DNA from: Brachypodium distachyon
Taxonomy: Eukaryota > Streptophyta > Magnoliopsida > Poales > Poaceae
Assembly: GCF_000005505.3 (NCBI RefSeq)
Contig: NC_016134.3
Coordinates: 16,412,624 to 16,476,623 of the forward strand
Direction: 5' to 3'
DNA length: 64,000 nucleotides
The notes under the pieces were generated by a model. It ran no database searches, was not told the DNA's origin, and saw nothing but the letters and a program-made list of their open reading frames with translations. The position numbers and the translations under genes are program-made. Positions 12,770-24,754 of this stretch are shown here, one piece after another. The stretch's first letter is position 1. Each line of letters starts with the position of its first letter.

Positions 12770-13664
12770 TGTCGAAGCACGGTCTCCGACACCGGGGATG
12801 CCGAGCACCCCCTTTTTGGTTCGGTGGACAGCGAGGTGATCACTCCGGCGATCGCTGGCGTGGCGATAGACACGAAGTGTAGACACAAGAGTTTTTATCC
12901 AGGTTCGGGCCACCCGGAGGTGTAATACCCTACGTCCTGCTTCGAGTTGTATTTCTTAATACAGTTGTTACAGGTTGCCGGGGAGTTCCTGGGATTTGCT
13001 ACTTGTCCCTCCAAGGGCTAAGCTCCTTCGGTGAATGCTACACTGAATAGAACCGAAATCTACCAAGGTCCAACCAAGCTAAAAACGAACCCTTTGACCG
13101 GTGGCATTGGCCCTTCTTTTATAGTCAAGGGGGTACTACAGGTGCCATTGCATGCAGCGTGACACGTTGCCTAGACGCGTGTCACGGCTGCATGGAATAC
13201 AATTTTACTCATCCGTGCTGGACGCCATGCAGCGCTCGGTCCACTGTACACGGTAAAAAAAATAGCTCTTAGGGTAACCGCTCTAGCCATGCTAAGCAAG
13301 ACTAGGCCTGTTGATAAGACTCCTGCCGGTGCATTAAATGCACTGCGCCCGCCGTCTTGTCCTGTCTTCACTATTCTGCGGGTCCCGCCTGCATGCCCGA
13401 GCGCGGGTTGCTGGGGTGCACCTTCCCGGCTAGCGCACCAGCTAGCTGCCGGGAGGCGTTCCTTCGGCTTCCCGGGACCGGGGTTCCCGGGAGTTCCCGG
13501 GAGCATCTTGTACTTGGCCCTTAGCTTTAGCTTCACTAGGGGTCGTCTCCTCGAGGAAAGCTTCTTGGGCTCATCGCTTCCTGGGAGTCCTTCCTGATGG
13601 GGCTCCGTCACTGGCGACCCACGCGTCCCGTATCAGTGGGACCTCGTGGGCCACAGGTACGACA
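12770..13664 (-). repeat. 3' LTR of the retrotransposon, complete
   Basis: 895 bp from TGTCGAAGCACGG to GGTACGACA, with TG...CA ends. The first 430 bp match 19833-20266. On the minus strand a TATAAAAG box lies near 13118. The part near 13430-13505 is rich in CCCGGGA palindromes. Just inside the element (13665-13680) the minus strand is a G-rich GCCCGGGGGCTAC tract that fits a polypurine tract. Confidence 0.85.
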
Positions 13665-14085
13665 GTAGCCCCCGGGCGTGGGCCGGTAGCCTTGAAGCTT
13701 CCAGCAAGTGCTATCCTCGGTCGGGTGCCGAGCTATGCCCTATCCGACGCGTGGGTCCCAAAGGGGGAAAACCCCCTGGCACCCGGCCTCGTGGGCCGCA
13801 TTTATAGCTCCACTTTTGCGAGCGAAACGGTCGGGCGCACGATTTCATGCCTTATCTCCCTTAATCACCAGAGAGTTAAGGCCACGTCGTGCACCCCCCT
13901 CTTAATCTCCGGTTCTTTAGGGCTCTTTATTGCCGATCGTGGGGGTGCCCGTTGCAGTCTGCCAGCCCCGATAAATACCCGAGGCCGGCGGCGGGGCACT
14001 CCCCATTGTCTCTCGCTCTTGCCATCACCTCCTCCCAAGCTCCCCGCTCCCCAACTCCAACCGAACTACCTCTCCACCTCCGCTG

Positions 14086-16910
14086 ATGTGTTCCAAGGGC
14101 CAGAACCGTCCCAAGGGGAGCACCAGCAAAGGGGATAAGGCCGGCAAGAAGGAGTTGTCGAACAGGGCCCGGAAGGAGGAGGAAATGCGGGCTAAATTCG
14201 CCTTCTTCCACCCCGGGTACAACGGCGAGGGGGTCGACAAGCTGGACTTGGCGCTGGTCACCAAGCACAATGAGCACGGGCCGACGCGGGTCCTTCTCGT
14301 CGGACTGGAGCGCGACGGGCACTACTTCCGGCTCTTCGGGAGGTTCATCCTTGCCGGGTTCGTGCCGCCGCACTCCTATTTCCTCTCAGCCATCATGAAG
14401 TCCTATGGGCTCCTTATGGCCCAGCTTCACCCCACGTCGTTCTTCACATTGGCTGTTTTCCAACACCTCTGTGAAGCGTTCGTGGGGGTGATGCCGTCGG
14501 TGGCGCTATTCCGTCACTACTACTACCCGAGGGTGGAGAAGAAGGCTCCCCTGTCCTCGGAGGTAGTGTTCCGATTCCGCGACAGGATCAAATTGGAATT
14601 CATCGAGCTGGGGAAGAAGAAGATCGAACACGAATGGCGCCGCGACTGGTGCTGGGTGCGCACCGACGAGCTCCAGGAGTTCCACGAGGAGCCCCTCAGG
14701 CCTCCGAAGGGCTCTGACGACTGGACGCTCCGCGACCCGAATGACGAGGAGCTGGCCCTGATCTGTGCGAAGATCAAGGTGCTCTGTGAGGCCGGGCTCA
14801 CAGACACGGATGTGGCGTGCCACTTCATCGGGAGGTGCGTGGCCCCCCTGCAGTGGCGCTCGCATCCAGCGTGGATGTACACCGGGGCCGGCGACTGGAC
14901 CCGGCTGCAGCGCACGGACCTCCTCCTGGAGGAAGTGCAGTTCTGGGTGAAGGGTATCACCGGCTTGGACGAACCTTACCGGCTGCTCCCACCTAGAGCG
15001 AACTCGCTCCACGCCGGGATCCCGAACCCGGGAGCCCGGAATCTCCCACTCTGCGATGAGTGGGGGATCATGGAGGACCCCTTGGCACAACCTTCCCCCC
15101 CGCAGCCCAAGTCCCAGAAGGGCAAGGGGCCGGCTGCCGACTCGGGGAAAGGGGGCCAAGGCCAGGCCTCCGCCAAGGCAGAGGGCTCAGACTCCGACGA
15201 CTCCTTGCTGGGCGTCGGAGGAAACCTCAGCGACGACGGCGGCGATGACGACGTTCCCCTGGCAGCCGGCGGGGTCATGCCAGAGGAGGACGACAAGGAA
15301 GATGACGTCCCCCTGGTGAGGCGGTCCGCGGTGGAGCGGGCGGGCAGGCGGGAGGCCAGCCCGGAGCTCCAGGAGCCTCACGGCGATGCGAGGGCTGGGG
15401 CCTCCGTAGGTAGTCGTGCGGCTTCAGCAGCCGCCCCGATCACCCCGGCAGCTCCGACGGCTCCCCCCGCGCGAAGCGGCCCTCCGGCGAGGAGCATCCT
15501 GGCGGACAGGGTGTTCCAACTCAAGCCGGCGGGGTAAGTCCGATGTCATCCAGAACAGATTTGATTTCGCGAAATTATTTTGTGCCTGACTAATTTATTT
15601 TTGCGTTTTCCAGTTCGTCAAGGAAGAGGGGGCAGACCAGCACGTCGTCGGCAGCCCCAACCAAGAAGCCTCGCCCGGCATCGGGCGGCGGCGACCAAGA
15701 TGCCGCTGACGTGGCAGTTGTGACGGCGGAAGCGGCCGCTGGGGACCCAAGGGTCCCCGATTCGAGCTCGCAGGGCACCGGCCCGGCGGCAGGTATGTGC
15801 GAGTTACAGTGTTTCTTCTATCTACTCGTGCCATTTCCCATTCTTGACATAGGTGCCGTTCGTGCAGCTCCCGGAGGGGCTCCGGCTGCGCCCGCGCCTA
15901 CAGAGGGACGGGTCATCGACCTTACGGGCGAGGTCGACGACGATGCTCCGGCGGAGGTTGCTCCGTTGGAGCTCTTCAGCACTCGGCCACGGCGCCTGCC
16001 GAGGCTGCGACTGCTGCCACAGGTGACACCACGCAAGGGGCGCCACCTGAGGCGGGCGACACAGAGCAGCCTCCGCCGGCCGGGGCGGGCGGTGGTGCCC
16101 TGGGGAAGTCCCTGAACCCCCAGCTCGCCCCTTCGGACGAGCAGGGAGCAGCGGGGCTCGGCCATGCCGGGGGCGCACCGTCAAATCCCGACGCGCCCTC
16201 GGGTCGCAGATGGTCACGGCGGGGTCCTCCTCCTCCACCGGAGCCGCCTTCAGCCTGGGAGCAGGGGACCTCGCCGGGCGGACTTGGGGTTGGATCACCT
16301 TCGACCCCAGCGTGTTCCAGCAGGGACACCAAGTGATCGACAACATCCAGCAATAGCAGTGGATGTTCGTCGATTTCTTCAACGACGCGCATCAACACCA
16401 CGCCTGCGTAGTGGCGGAACGGGGTGCAGCGCGACGGGAGGCGGAGGAGCAGCGCACCGAGCTGCAGCGGCTCCGGGAGGAGCTCCAGCAGGCGCGGCAA
16501 GCCAGGGCAACGCCTGCTGTGCAAGGGGTGCCGGAGGCGCAGGTCCTCCAGCACCAGCGGGAGCTCGAGCTGGTGAAGGCCACACACGCCAAGAGCGAAG
16601 AGGAGCACCAGGCGGCTCTGGATTCGTTCCAAAGGCGTCTCTGGGAGAAGACGGACTTACTGTCCGGCTACTCCCTGGAGATCCAGCGCCTTCGCCGCGA
16701 GGTCGGAGAGCTGGGGACGGCGGCCGCAATAGCAGCCGAAGCCTCGTCACGCCGGGAGAAGGAGCCGCAGGACCAGGCCCGCTCCCGGGAGCGCGAGCTT
16801 GCGGGGCAGCTCAAGGCTGCCCAAGATGCCAGCTCGTCCCTTCAGGGCGAGCTTGACATGGCGCGACAGGAACTCCGGCTGATCGACGATGACAATACCA
16901 AGATGACAAT
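14086..16910 (+). pseudogene. Antisense ORF of the retrotransposon (putative gypsy-type transposon family)
   Basis: The first exon, 14086-15533, encodes about 482 residues. It has the conserved core of the grass 'putative gypsy type transposon' family (Pfam PF04195), for example FVPPHSYFLSAIMKSYGLL near residue 90, followed by an acidic/serine tail. Likely introns are 15534-15613 and 15793-15852. Exon 3 contains VIDLTGEVDDDAP. A later segment (about 16355-16900) is a strong coiled coil rich in E, Q, R and A. A TAG codon lies in that segment near 16351 and the frame is not continuous, so the copy is broken. The function of the family is unknown. It is encoded opposite to gag-protease. Confidence 0.7.
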
Positions 16911-19723
16911 GCTCGATCACCTCCCTGGGGACTCCGGAAAGATCCGACGGCTCCCAGGGAACACATCAGAGTTTTCCCGGAGGAAGGCGACGAGGGCGAT
17001 TTCCTATTTGTCGCCGAGGCTCGCACCGATGGAGACGGTGTGTGCCTCGTTGCCGGCATGCAGGGGCACCTTCTTGACCTTGGTGCCCTCCTCCTTCAGC
17101 TTCGTGCCCTTGATTACGCGCGGGCTGGAGCTGGAGCTGCCCCCGGCATCCTGCCCGGGAGCGGCTCGCGCCTTCTTCTGTGCGGGTTGTTCACCCACAA
17201 GTGGATCCTCGCTCCCGGCAACGTCGTAGTCGCCGGGATCCGCCACCACGGAGGTCTTCACGACCTCGCCCACGCACCAAGCAGCGCCCTTCAGGTCGCA
17301 CTTGATGGAGAGCACATCGTATGTTGACGGCATCTTCATCACGCCGTAGGCGCAATGCGTTGCCGCCATGAACTTGATCAGCGCTGGCTGACCAATGATC
17401 CCGTTGTACGGCAACGGGATGTGAGCCACATCGAAAATGATGTGCTTAGTCCGGAACGCTTCCCGGGCACCGAAGGTCACCGGGAGCGTGATTCGCTCCA
17501 TGGGCTGCACCACTCCGGGGTTAATCCCCCGGAACGGGTCGGTGGGCTTCATCTGCTTAGGGAGAGCTGAAGCTTTTCCACCAGCTTGGCGGACAGCAGG
17601 TTGAGGCTTGCCCCGCTGTCCCCCAGTACCTTGGTCACCGTCACGTTGTTTATGATCGGCGACTCTGCGAGGGGGAGCACCCCTGAACCCAAGGGACGGA
17701 TCGGGTGACCGTCCGAGTTGACGGTGATCGGCACGTGCGACCACCTCAACGGCTGCTGCGCCTCCACGCTGGGGAGGAGGGCGCAGACCTCACGCATGAG
17801 CCACTTCACGGCCTCCCCCGTGGATCCAAGCGATGTCGCGAGGCTCCTGGAAGCCCGGCTCGTCGGCGTCGGCGTCGCTGGAGACATCCCCGTGCTGCTC
17901 GGCGCGAGGCGTGTCGCGTCCCCAAGGAGGCCGGTCCTTGCCGCCGCGGGCCTGGCCGCGACCGCCCGCAGGTTCTCCCTTGTCGCCGCCGGCTGCACCC
18001 CTGCCTGCTCCGCCGTGGGGTTGTTAGGGTAGTCCCGGGAGAGGTGCCTGATGTCCCCGCAGTTGAAGCAAGCCCCGGCAGCGCGGCGCTCCTCGTGGCG
18101 CTACTCGCGCTTCTCCATGATGGTCTAGAGAGTGCGGCAGTCCTGTGCTTCGTGGGTGGCGTTGGTGTGCATGGGGCAGAGCACGGCCGTTGCCGGCTTG
18201 CTGCCCGACGCTCCTGCCGACGCCGCCTTCTTGGCGGGCCTCTGGGGAGCCCCCGGCTCCGCGGCAAGCACTTGCTTACCGCCGCGTTTCCGGGAGCTCT
18301 TCTTCCGGGAGCCCACTGGTGGGTTTGCCGCTGCTTTGGCGGCAAGCTCAGGCGCCGAGCGCCCTTCCTCGGCCATCGCGCACTTGTGCGCGAGGGCGTA
18401 GAGGTCCCTGGTGGTCCGAATCCAGTGCGTGTTGAGCTTCTCACACATCTTCGGGTCGCGGACGTTGATGGCGTACGTGTTGATGATGGCGGCCGCTTCC
18501 GCCTCAGGGATGGAGTAGGAGAGGTATGAGAACTGGTTGGTGAAGTCCCACAACGTCTCCCCCGGTTTCTGCACGACCATGTGCGGTTCCGCCATGGTTG
18601 TCGGACGCTTGTAGCCGCCCTGGAACGTGTTCACGAATTGCTCGCGCAGGTCAGCCTAGGAGGCTATGGACCCGGCGGGCAGGTTGAGCCACCAAGTCCT
18701 CGCTGATCCTTTGAGGACCATCGGGAACCAGTTGGCCTTGACCTTGTCGTCGGCGCCAATGGCGTGCATGCCCAATGTGTAGGTCAGGAAAAAATCCTTG
18801 GGGTTCACGGTCCCGTCGTACGTCTCGAGCGCCGGCGCTCGGAACTTGCGGGGCCACGTCACCCAGCGCAGCTCGCGAGTAAACGCGGCGCAGCCGTCCT
18901 CGGTGCCCATGGGAGCGTCCTCCTGCTCCTCTGGGCGCGGGCGTTCTGCCGCACGCTGACGCCGGCGCTCCAAGCGCTGGCGGAGGTCTTCCTGCTGGCG
19001 GGCGTTCAGGACGCCTCACGCGTCACCCCGCGTAACGGTTGGTGACGAATCCGAGGACCCCACGGGATCTTCGCCTCCTTGCCCTCCCAGCGGGGGAGGG
19101 TGTTCTCCTTGCCCCGAGACGCGGGGCGCGTCTCCGCGTCCCAGGTTCTGCCCCCGGCCTGAACCAGCCAGGGCGCCCTCGCCTTGCGGCTGCTGGGCGG
19201 CGAGTGCAAGGAGCGCGTCTAGCTCCGCGCTCCATGCTTCATGCGTCGGCGTGCCTTGCGGTGGCTCGTAGCGCACCATAACACGCGCGGCTATGATGGC
19301 TTCCGCCGGGGTCTGGGCGCGAGGCTGCCGATTCTTCGACCGGCTGCCCTTCGCCTGGTCACCCGGTGCCCACGGGGGAGTGAATCGAGACTCCGTCGGT
19401 GTCGCACGCGACGCGCTGTGCTCATGGCGCAGCTCCCGTTGCGCGTCTTCGCCCCGCGAGTGCGCTTGTTGGACGGCGGGTGCGGCGTTGTGGCCGCTCG
19501 CGCGGCTGGCTCCGGCGCTGGGAGCCGCAGGCCCCCTTGGCCGATTGTCTACCGACGGCCGAGGAGGTGGAGGGGGCAGCTGCGACAGCTGCTGCTGCCG
19601 TGGAGGGGACACCTAGTCCCTTTGTACTTGTGACGTGCGCGCAGCGTCATGGGACCGAGTGCGCATGGCGAGAGTGTCGCGCAAGTCGACCCGAGGCTCG
19701 TCTGCCTTCTTGGACGGCATGGC
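16911..19723 (-). pseudogene. Retrotransposon gag and aspartic protease, degenerate
   Basis: Reading the minus strand from about 19721: a proline-rich N-terminus (MPSKKADEPRVDL), then a retrotransposon gag domain around 18900-18300 with FPMVLKGSARTWWLNLPAG, a zinc knuckle at 18025-18072, and a retropepsin-like region around 17640-17300 with LGDSGASLNLLSAKL. An in-frame TAG at 18656-18658 replaces the expected Trp codon after SIAS. The zinc knuckle reads CFNCGDIRHLSRDY, so its last Cys is Tyr. Several further frame breaks occur. The segment stops near 16911, where reverse transcriptase would start. Confidence 0.8.
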
Positions 19724-19806
19724 GAGCTAGTCGTTGAATATGTCGTAGGCGAGGACGCCGGTGGGGACGACGAGGACGCCGACGGTCACCAGAAGCTCTT
19801 TGCACG

Positions 19807-19826
19807 CCCCCCTACCTGGCGCGCCA
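19807..19826 (-). other. Primer-binding-site-like sequence
   Basis: On the minus strand, TGGCGCGCCAGGTAGGGGGG starts seven bases after the end of the 5' LTR. A TGG start next to an LTR is the hallmark of a tRNA primer site. I cannot say which tRNA it matches. Confidence 0.55.
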
Positions 19827-19832
19827 GCCAGA

Positions 19833-20266
19833 TGTCGGAGCACGGTCTCCGGCACCGGGGATGCCGAGCACCCCCTTTTTGGTTCGGTGGACGGCGAGGC
19901 GATCGCTCCCGCGATCGCCGGCGTGGCGATAGACACGAAGTGTAGACACAAGAGTTCTTACCTAGGTTCGGGCCACCCGGAGGTGTAATACACTACGTCC
20001 AGCTTCGAGTTGTATTTCTTAATACAGTTGTTACAGGTTGCCGGGAAGTTACCGGGCTTGGCTACTTGTCCCTCCAAGGGCTAAGCTCCTTCGGTGAATG
20101 CTACACTGAATAGAACCGAAATCTACCGAGGTCCAACCGAGCTAAAAACGAACCCTTTGACCGGCGGCATTGGCCCTCCTTTTATAGTCAAGGGGATACC
20201 ACATGCCATTGCATGTAGCGTGACACGTTGCCTAGATGCGTGTCATGGCTGCATGGAATACAATTT
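19833..20266 (-). repeat. 5' LTR of the retrotransposon, truncated
   Basis: Starts TGTCGGAGCACGG and matches the 3' LTR for about 430 bp, up to ACAATTTTACTC. The remaining 460 bp are missing. Sequence of the F-box-like repeat follows at once. A TATAAAAG box on the minus strand lies near 20181. Confidence 0.82.
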
Positions 20267-20295
20267 TACTCTTCCAGTGATATATACTGGGAGCA
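20267..20295 (+). pseudogene. Scrap of F-box-like relic unit 1
   Basis: CTTCCAGTGATATATACTGG aligns with the sequence CTGTTCCAATGATATCTGTTG of unit 5 near 26972. It links the retrotransposon edge to the solo LTR and shows both were inserted in the same repeat unit. Confidence 0.6.
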
Positions 20296-21315
20296 TGTCG
20301 TCGCACGGGGCTCCGACACCGGGGGCGTGCTGGCACGCCCCCTTTTAGGTTCGGCAGGGGCGTCGGGGATCGCTCCAGCAATCGCCGGCGTGGCCGATGG
20401 CGTACGCAAACTGCAAAGTGATCCACCCAGAATGCATGCAAGCTAGGAACACATGCACACACGTTTTTACCCAGGTTCGGGCCACCCGGAGGTGTAAAAC
20501 CCTACGTCCTACTTGTCTGAGCCCGTATTATTGCAAAACCGAGTGTTTACAGGTGGCCGGGTGAGTTCCCGAGTACTCTCTCCTTTTTGGCCAAATGTTC
20601 CTTACCCTACTCCGCTAAAGCTAGAAGCTAACTGTGAGCTGATCGAACTGAACCCAAAGAATGGCCTACTGGAGCCAACTGGGATTCGAACGAACGAACA
20701 ACAACCAACCCATTGACCGTCGACGGGGGTCCTCCTTTTATAGCCAAGGGGATACCACAGGTGCCACAGTGCATGCATTACAAGTGTCAAGCAGGGAGAC
20801 ATGGCAACTCCCCTTCGGTGCGCTGGTGAGCATGCATGAGCGCCAACTCCGCTGCTAGGGGTCTAAAACCCTAAAAGTAGGATTGGACAGCCACTGTTCA
20901 CCCGACTTAGACGGGTAACGCCCTTCCTATCGGCTCATTTAATGCGTCGTGCGCCTCACTCCTCGCCCTGGCGAGACTGCGCACTTGACGCCTGGCACGC
21001 GCCCGCGTGGCACCATTGCTCTGCCCGCTGGGCCCCACCCCTGTGGCGGGAGCCTGTGCCCGGGAACCCCTCCTCCCGGCAAATGGCTTCCCGGGAGGCG
21101 CCTAGGCCTGACCACACCCGGGAACCCCCTCCCGGCAAGTGGCTTCCCGGGAGGTGCCCAGGCGGGAATATTCCCCGAAGCCCCGCTAGCCCCTCTAGGC
21201 TGGTAGCTTGCCGGGCTGCTGTTAGTTGCTGCCCGGGATGAGACCTTCCCGGAAACTCGGAGGCGAAGCCCACGCGTCGTGCTACGGTGGTACCCCAGGT
21301 GCCACTGGTGCGACA
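20296..21315 (-). repeat. Solo LTR of a related retrotransposon
   Basis: About 1020 bp from TGTCGTCGCACGG to CACTGGTGCGACA, related to the LTRs at 12770 and 24755. A minus-strand TATAAAAG box is near 20738. Two 58-bp tandem units beginning CCCGGGAACC lie at about 21059-21172. Flanks GAGCA and GACGA may be a degraded target duplication (3 of 5 match). F-box-like repeat sequence is on both sides. Confidence 0.78.
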
Positions 21316-21840
21316 GACGAAGTCGCTCGCCTTGCAAGCAGTCCAATTTTGCCGACTCCCGGGCGATGCAAGCGAACAGATCGTTGTACTGGAAGCTCGA
21401 AGGTGGAGAGTGGATTGTTGCGTTCAACACGATGACAATGGAGTTCTCTGTCCTAGAGCCCCCGGCCTTTCTTACTTTCTTACGGCAGCTCAGCTTTGAC
21501 GTCATTGAGAAGGGATAGGACGACGTCGGTAGGCTCTATGTACTTACTATATCGCTTTTTCCGCATTGAGATTTGGTCTGGTTTGGAGGAAGACACCCGT
21601 GGGCTGACATGGAAGCATACATTGTTTATTTATCTATGAATTTTATGTTAAAACCATATTCTCTTATGGTTCTTTCCATAAAGCTGATGTTGTTTCCCCG
21701 CAGAAATTTTGGTGGAAAATGTAAAAAACATTGCAAGATTTGATTATCCTTATGTGGTAAGATTTGAATTGGGCATAACAAAATATGGATTTCTACATCT
21801 ATTTTGGACACACTTTCAACCCTTTTTCTTGTCTACCCTT
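21316..21840 (+). pseudogene. F-box-associated-like relic, unit 1, 3' part
   Basis: Resumes at GACGAAGTCGC. Codons near 21378-21510 read RSLYWKLEGGEW and then TMEFSVLEPP, the shape of the middle of an F-box-associated domain. One copy of the IEIWAGVENN-type C-terminal block is present (near 21565) but out of frame. The AT-rich 3' tail containing GGAAAATGTAAAAAACATT is shared with units 2, 4 and 5. Confidence 0.5.
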
Positions 21841-21914
21841 AAAATTTTATAAAGAAAAAAAAAATGGCCGTGGATTGTACTACTGCAATTTTCTGGAATA
21901 TATGGAAGGCTAGG

Positions 21915-23224
21915 AGATACGTATGTCCCCGAGTACACTTTGATTTCTGATTTGTTCTTAAAAAGGGAAAAGGAGGGATAAGGCTAAACTTTTGTTTGGC
22001 ATGTTTGTGATACGGTGATGGGGATCGGGATGGCCCAAGGCTCACCAAAAACAGCTAACCTATAGGGGCGTGCCGCGCACAAAAGGGAGCACTCGAGGCT
22101 CGACCCGCAAGACATCCCAGCCGCTCAACTCTCCTATTGGCATCCTGCGCTGCCACCAGTCCCCTCCACCCTCGTTTGCTGCTCCAACGACCACCTCCAC
22201 CACCAGGAGAACCACCCTGCTCATTTTCTCACCACCTCTGCTGCCACGCACGGCGGCTTCACACTCTCCTTCTTCCCACATCACAGATGGCGGTGCAGCT
22301 CAACATGGCAGGTCTTGTACAGCCACAACGGCCGCGTTCCGCTGAGTACCCGGGTGTCCAGAAAGCTCGTCGTCGCCGACCTGTTGACCCGACACAGCGT
22401 CTCCCTTCATATGTTACAGCCTCGTTGTCGAACATTGTGACTCTTGGTTGTTCCACATTGTTTGTATTTTGTATTTTGCAAGATGGTATCTCCCGGGCTG
22501 CGCGCATTTCAACTCTCCAGTGACATCTGCGGGAATCAAATCGCTGGCCTCGTGAACCAGTCCAATTTTGCTGACTCCGGGGAGATGCAACTGAACAGAT
22601 CATTATATTGGAATCTTAAGGGAGGGAGGATTTATGCGTTCAACACGGCGATAATGGAGTTATCTGTCCAAGAGCTCCTGTCTTTCTTATGGCAGCTCAT
22701 CTTCAACGTCATTGAGAAGGGAGAGGAGGCTCTATATAATCAATATGCGTGCTTTCCACATTGAGATTTGGGGTGGTGTGGAGAACAACAAGGGTGGACT
22801 CTACGTACTCAATATGTGCGACTTCCGCATTTGGATTTGGGCTGGTGTTGAGCACAACATGCGTGGGCAGACATAGAACCATAGTTAATTTCTTTTTCGA
22901 TTTTTGTGTTAAACACATATTCTCAGTTGGTTCCTTCCATATAGGTAATGCTGTTTTTCCCACACAAATTTTGGAGAAAAATGTAAAAAACATCGAAGGA
23001 GGAATTTTCTTTATGTGGTAAGAATTGTGTATTTTATGCTTTTATTTCCCCATCTACTTTGGACACCATTTCAACCTTTTTTTGCATCTACCCAAGAAAC
23101 TTTAAAAGGCCAGAAATATAGATGGTTGTGGGTGGTACTACTGATCATTTATTTCTATTATGTAGTTCATATGATTAGTCATTGGTTGAACCTCCGAAGC
23201 ATCGATACGGCCAATCCCGCCGTA
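21915..23224 (+). pseudogene. F-box-associated-like relic, unit 2
   Basis: Complete unit of about 1.3 kb: AT-rich leader with GAGGGATAAGGCTAA, the GCACTCGAGGCTCGACCCGC segment (22089), the F-box-associated-like body with RSLYWNLKGGRIYAFNTA near 22598, two copies of the 69-base C-terminal block (from 22764), a 3' tail, and a spacer ending near 23224. Stops and frameshifts break it. Confidence 0.5.
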
Positions 23225-23975
23225 TCCACACACTGACATGTTTCCCTTTGATTTCTGATTTTGTTTTAAAAAGGAAAACGAGGGATAAGGCTAGAACACG
23301 TGTTTGGCACGTTTGTGGTACGGAGGAGGGGTTCCGGATTGCCCAAGGTCCACCATAAAAACATAACCTGTAGGGCGCACCGCGTACATAAACGAGCACT
23401 CGAGGCTCGACTCCTTTGTTGCCATCCTGTGCTGCCGCCAGTCCCCTCCACCCTTTTCATGTGGTGCTCCAACGGCCACCTTCACCAGTAGGAGAACCAC
23501 CCTGGCCATCTCCTCACCCCCTCTGCCACCGCCAGCTGCGTTGCAGAGCGCAGCGACTTCGACCTCCCCTTCCTCCCACATCGCAGATGGCGGTGCGGCT
23601 TGACCCGGTGCTAGGTCTCTCTTCGTAGGTTATGGCCTCTTCACCGATCCTTTGGTGATATGTGTTGTGAAAAAAGTAGCTGGCCTCGCGACTAGTCCAA
23701 TTTTGCCGACTCCGAGGCGATGCAAGCGAACAGATCACTATACTGAAATATCATGGGAGGAGAGAGGATTGCTGCATTGAACACGACAACAATGGAGTTC
23801 GATCTCTGTCCAAGAGCTCCCACCTTTCTTCTGGCATCTCAGCTACAAAAGTCATTGAGAATGGAGACGACGACGTTGATGGGCTCTACGTACTCAATAT
23901 GTGTGCTTTCCGCATTGAGATTTGGGATGGCCGGTGTGGAGAACAGAGACGTATCTGGTACAACGACCTGACTTG
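23225..23975 (+). pseudogene. F-box-associated-like relic, unit 3, truncated
   Basis: Has the leader (GAGGGATAAGGCTAG at 23281), the GAGGCTCGAC segment and the body (TMEFDL near 23790). It lost about 150 bp in the middle and is cut inside the first C-terminal block near 23943. The 3' tail is absent. Confidence 0.48.
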
Positions 23976-24179
23976 TGAACTTGGAGTAGATTTAAAGTTT
24001 TAAACAGAACTGAAGGGTGTAAAGGAAAACAACAGCAAAGAGGAGGGAGTGGGGGTTGATTCGCTATAAACTTTAAGGGCCTAAATGCAAAATGACAAAC
24101 GGGTATATTTGATCTAATCTTGGCCATTAATTGCTTCTCCATCCAACCGCTCAAAACGAGCGGGAGCACCTGTTGCATA
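23976..24179. other. Spacer between relic units
   Basis: Sequence not shared with the other units and without coding signs. It marks where the tail of unit 3 was replaced. Confidence 0.35.
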
Positions 24180-24754
24180 GGTCAAGTCAACCATATAAAC
24201 TAACATGTAAGGGCGCATCGCGCACAGAATGGAGCACTCGAGGATCGACCCGCAAGTCGTCGCCGCTCGACCTCTGTTGCCATCCTGCGCTCCCGCCGGT
24301 CTCCTCCACCCTTCTAATCTGATGCTCCAACAGCCACCTCCACCACTAGGAGAACCACAATGTCCATCTCCTCACCCCCTCTGCCCCCGAGTGCAGCGTC
24401 GCCGAGCGCAGCGATTTCGTCCTTTCGTTCCTCCCACATCGCAGATGGCGGTGTGGCTCAACGTGTGGCAGGTCTTGGACCGTCGCAACGGCCGTATCCT
24501 GTTGAGTAGCTGGGAGTCCCGAAAGCTCATCATCACTGACCAGTTGGCCCGGCAATGGGTCTGCCTTCATAGGTTACGGCCTCGTCGCCGAACATGGTGA
24601 CTCTTCGTTGTTCCAGGTAGTACGTATTTCGTGAGATGGCGTCTGCCCTGCATTGCGCGCATTTCAACTCTCTGCCAATGATATCTGTTGGGACAAAGTC
24701 GTTGGCCTCCCGAACTTGTCCGGCCAATTTTGCCGACTCTGGGGCAATGGAAGC
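24180..24754 (+). pseudogene. F-box-associated-like relic, unit 4, 5' part
   Basis: Contains the best-preserved stretch of the family: VLDRRNGRILLSSWESRKL followed by a W-x-x-LHRL segment at 24473-24600. This resembles the xxRHGRVLL...vWDPLTRRW start of F-box-associated domains. It is cut at 24754 by a solo LTR and continues at 25704. Confidence 0.5.

Larger units (their letters stand above)
12770..20266 (-). mobile_element. Non-autonomous Tat/gypsy-like LTR retrotransposon
   Basis: Transcribed from the minus strand. Order on that strand: truncated 5' LTR (20266-19833), primer-binding-like site, gag and protease (19723-16911), then an ORF in the opposite sense (14086-16910), a purine tract, and the 3' LTR (13664-12770). 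Reverse transcriptase, RNase H and integrase are absent: the protease region ends near a GVPREVIE-like motif at 16911 and joins the antisense ORF directly. Tat-lineage elements of grasses (RIRE2/Grande type) are known to carry such an antisense ORF downstream of pol. ACTCTTCC occurs at both outer edges, so the right LTR deletion may have used microhomology. Stops and frameshifts show it is dead. Confidence 0.85.

Noticed and set aside
17705..18529. Plus-strand open frame of 274 codons within the retrotransposon
   Set aside because: It lies antisense to gag and the zinc knuckle and shows no independent family match.
21059..21172. A CRISPR-like repeat array in the solo LTR
   Set aside because: Only two 58-bp GC-rich units with no spacers, in a plant LTR. 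It is a simple tandem duplication.
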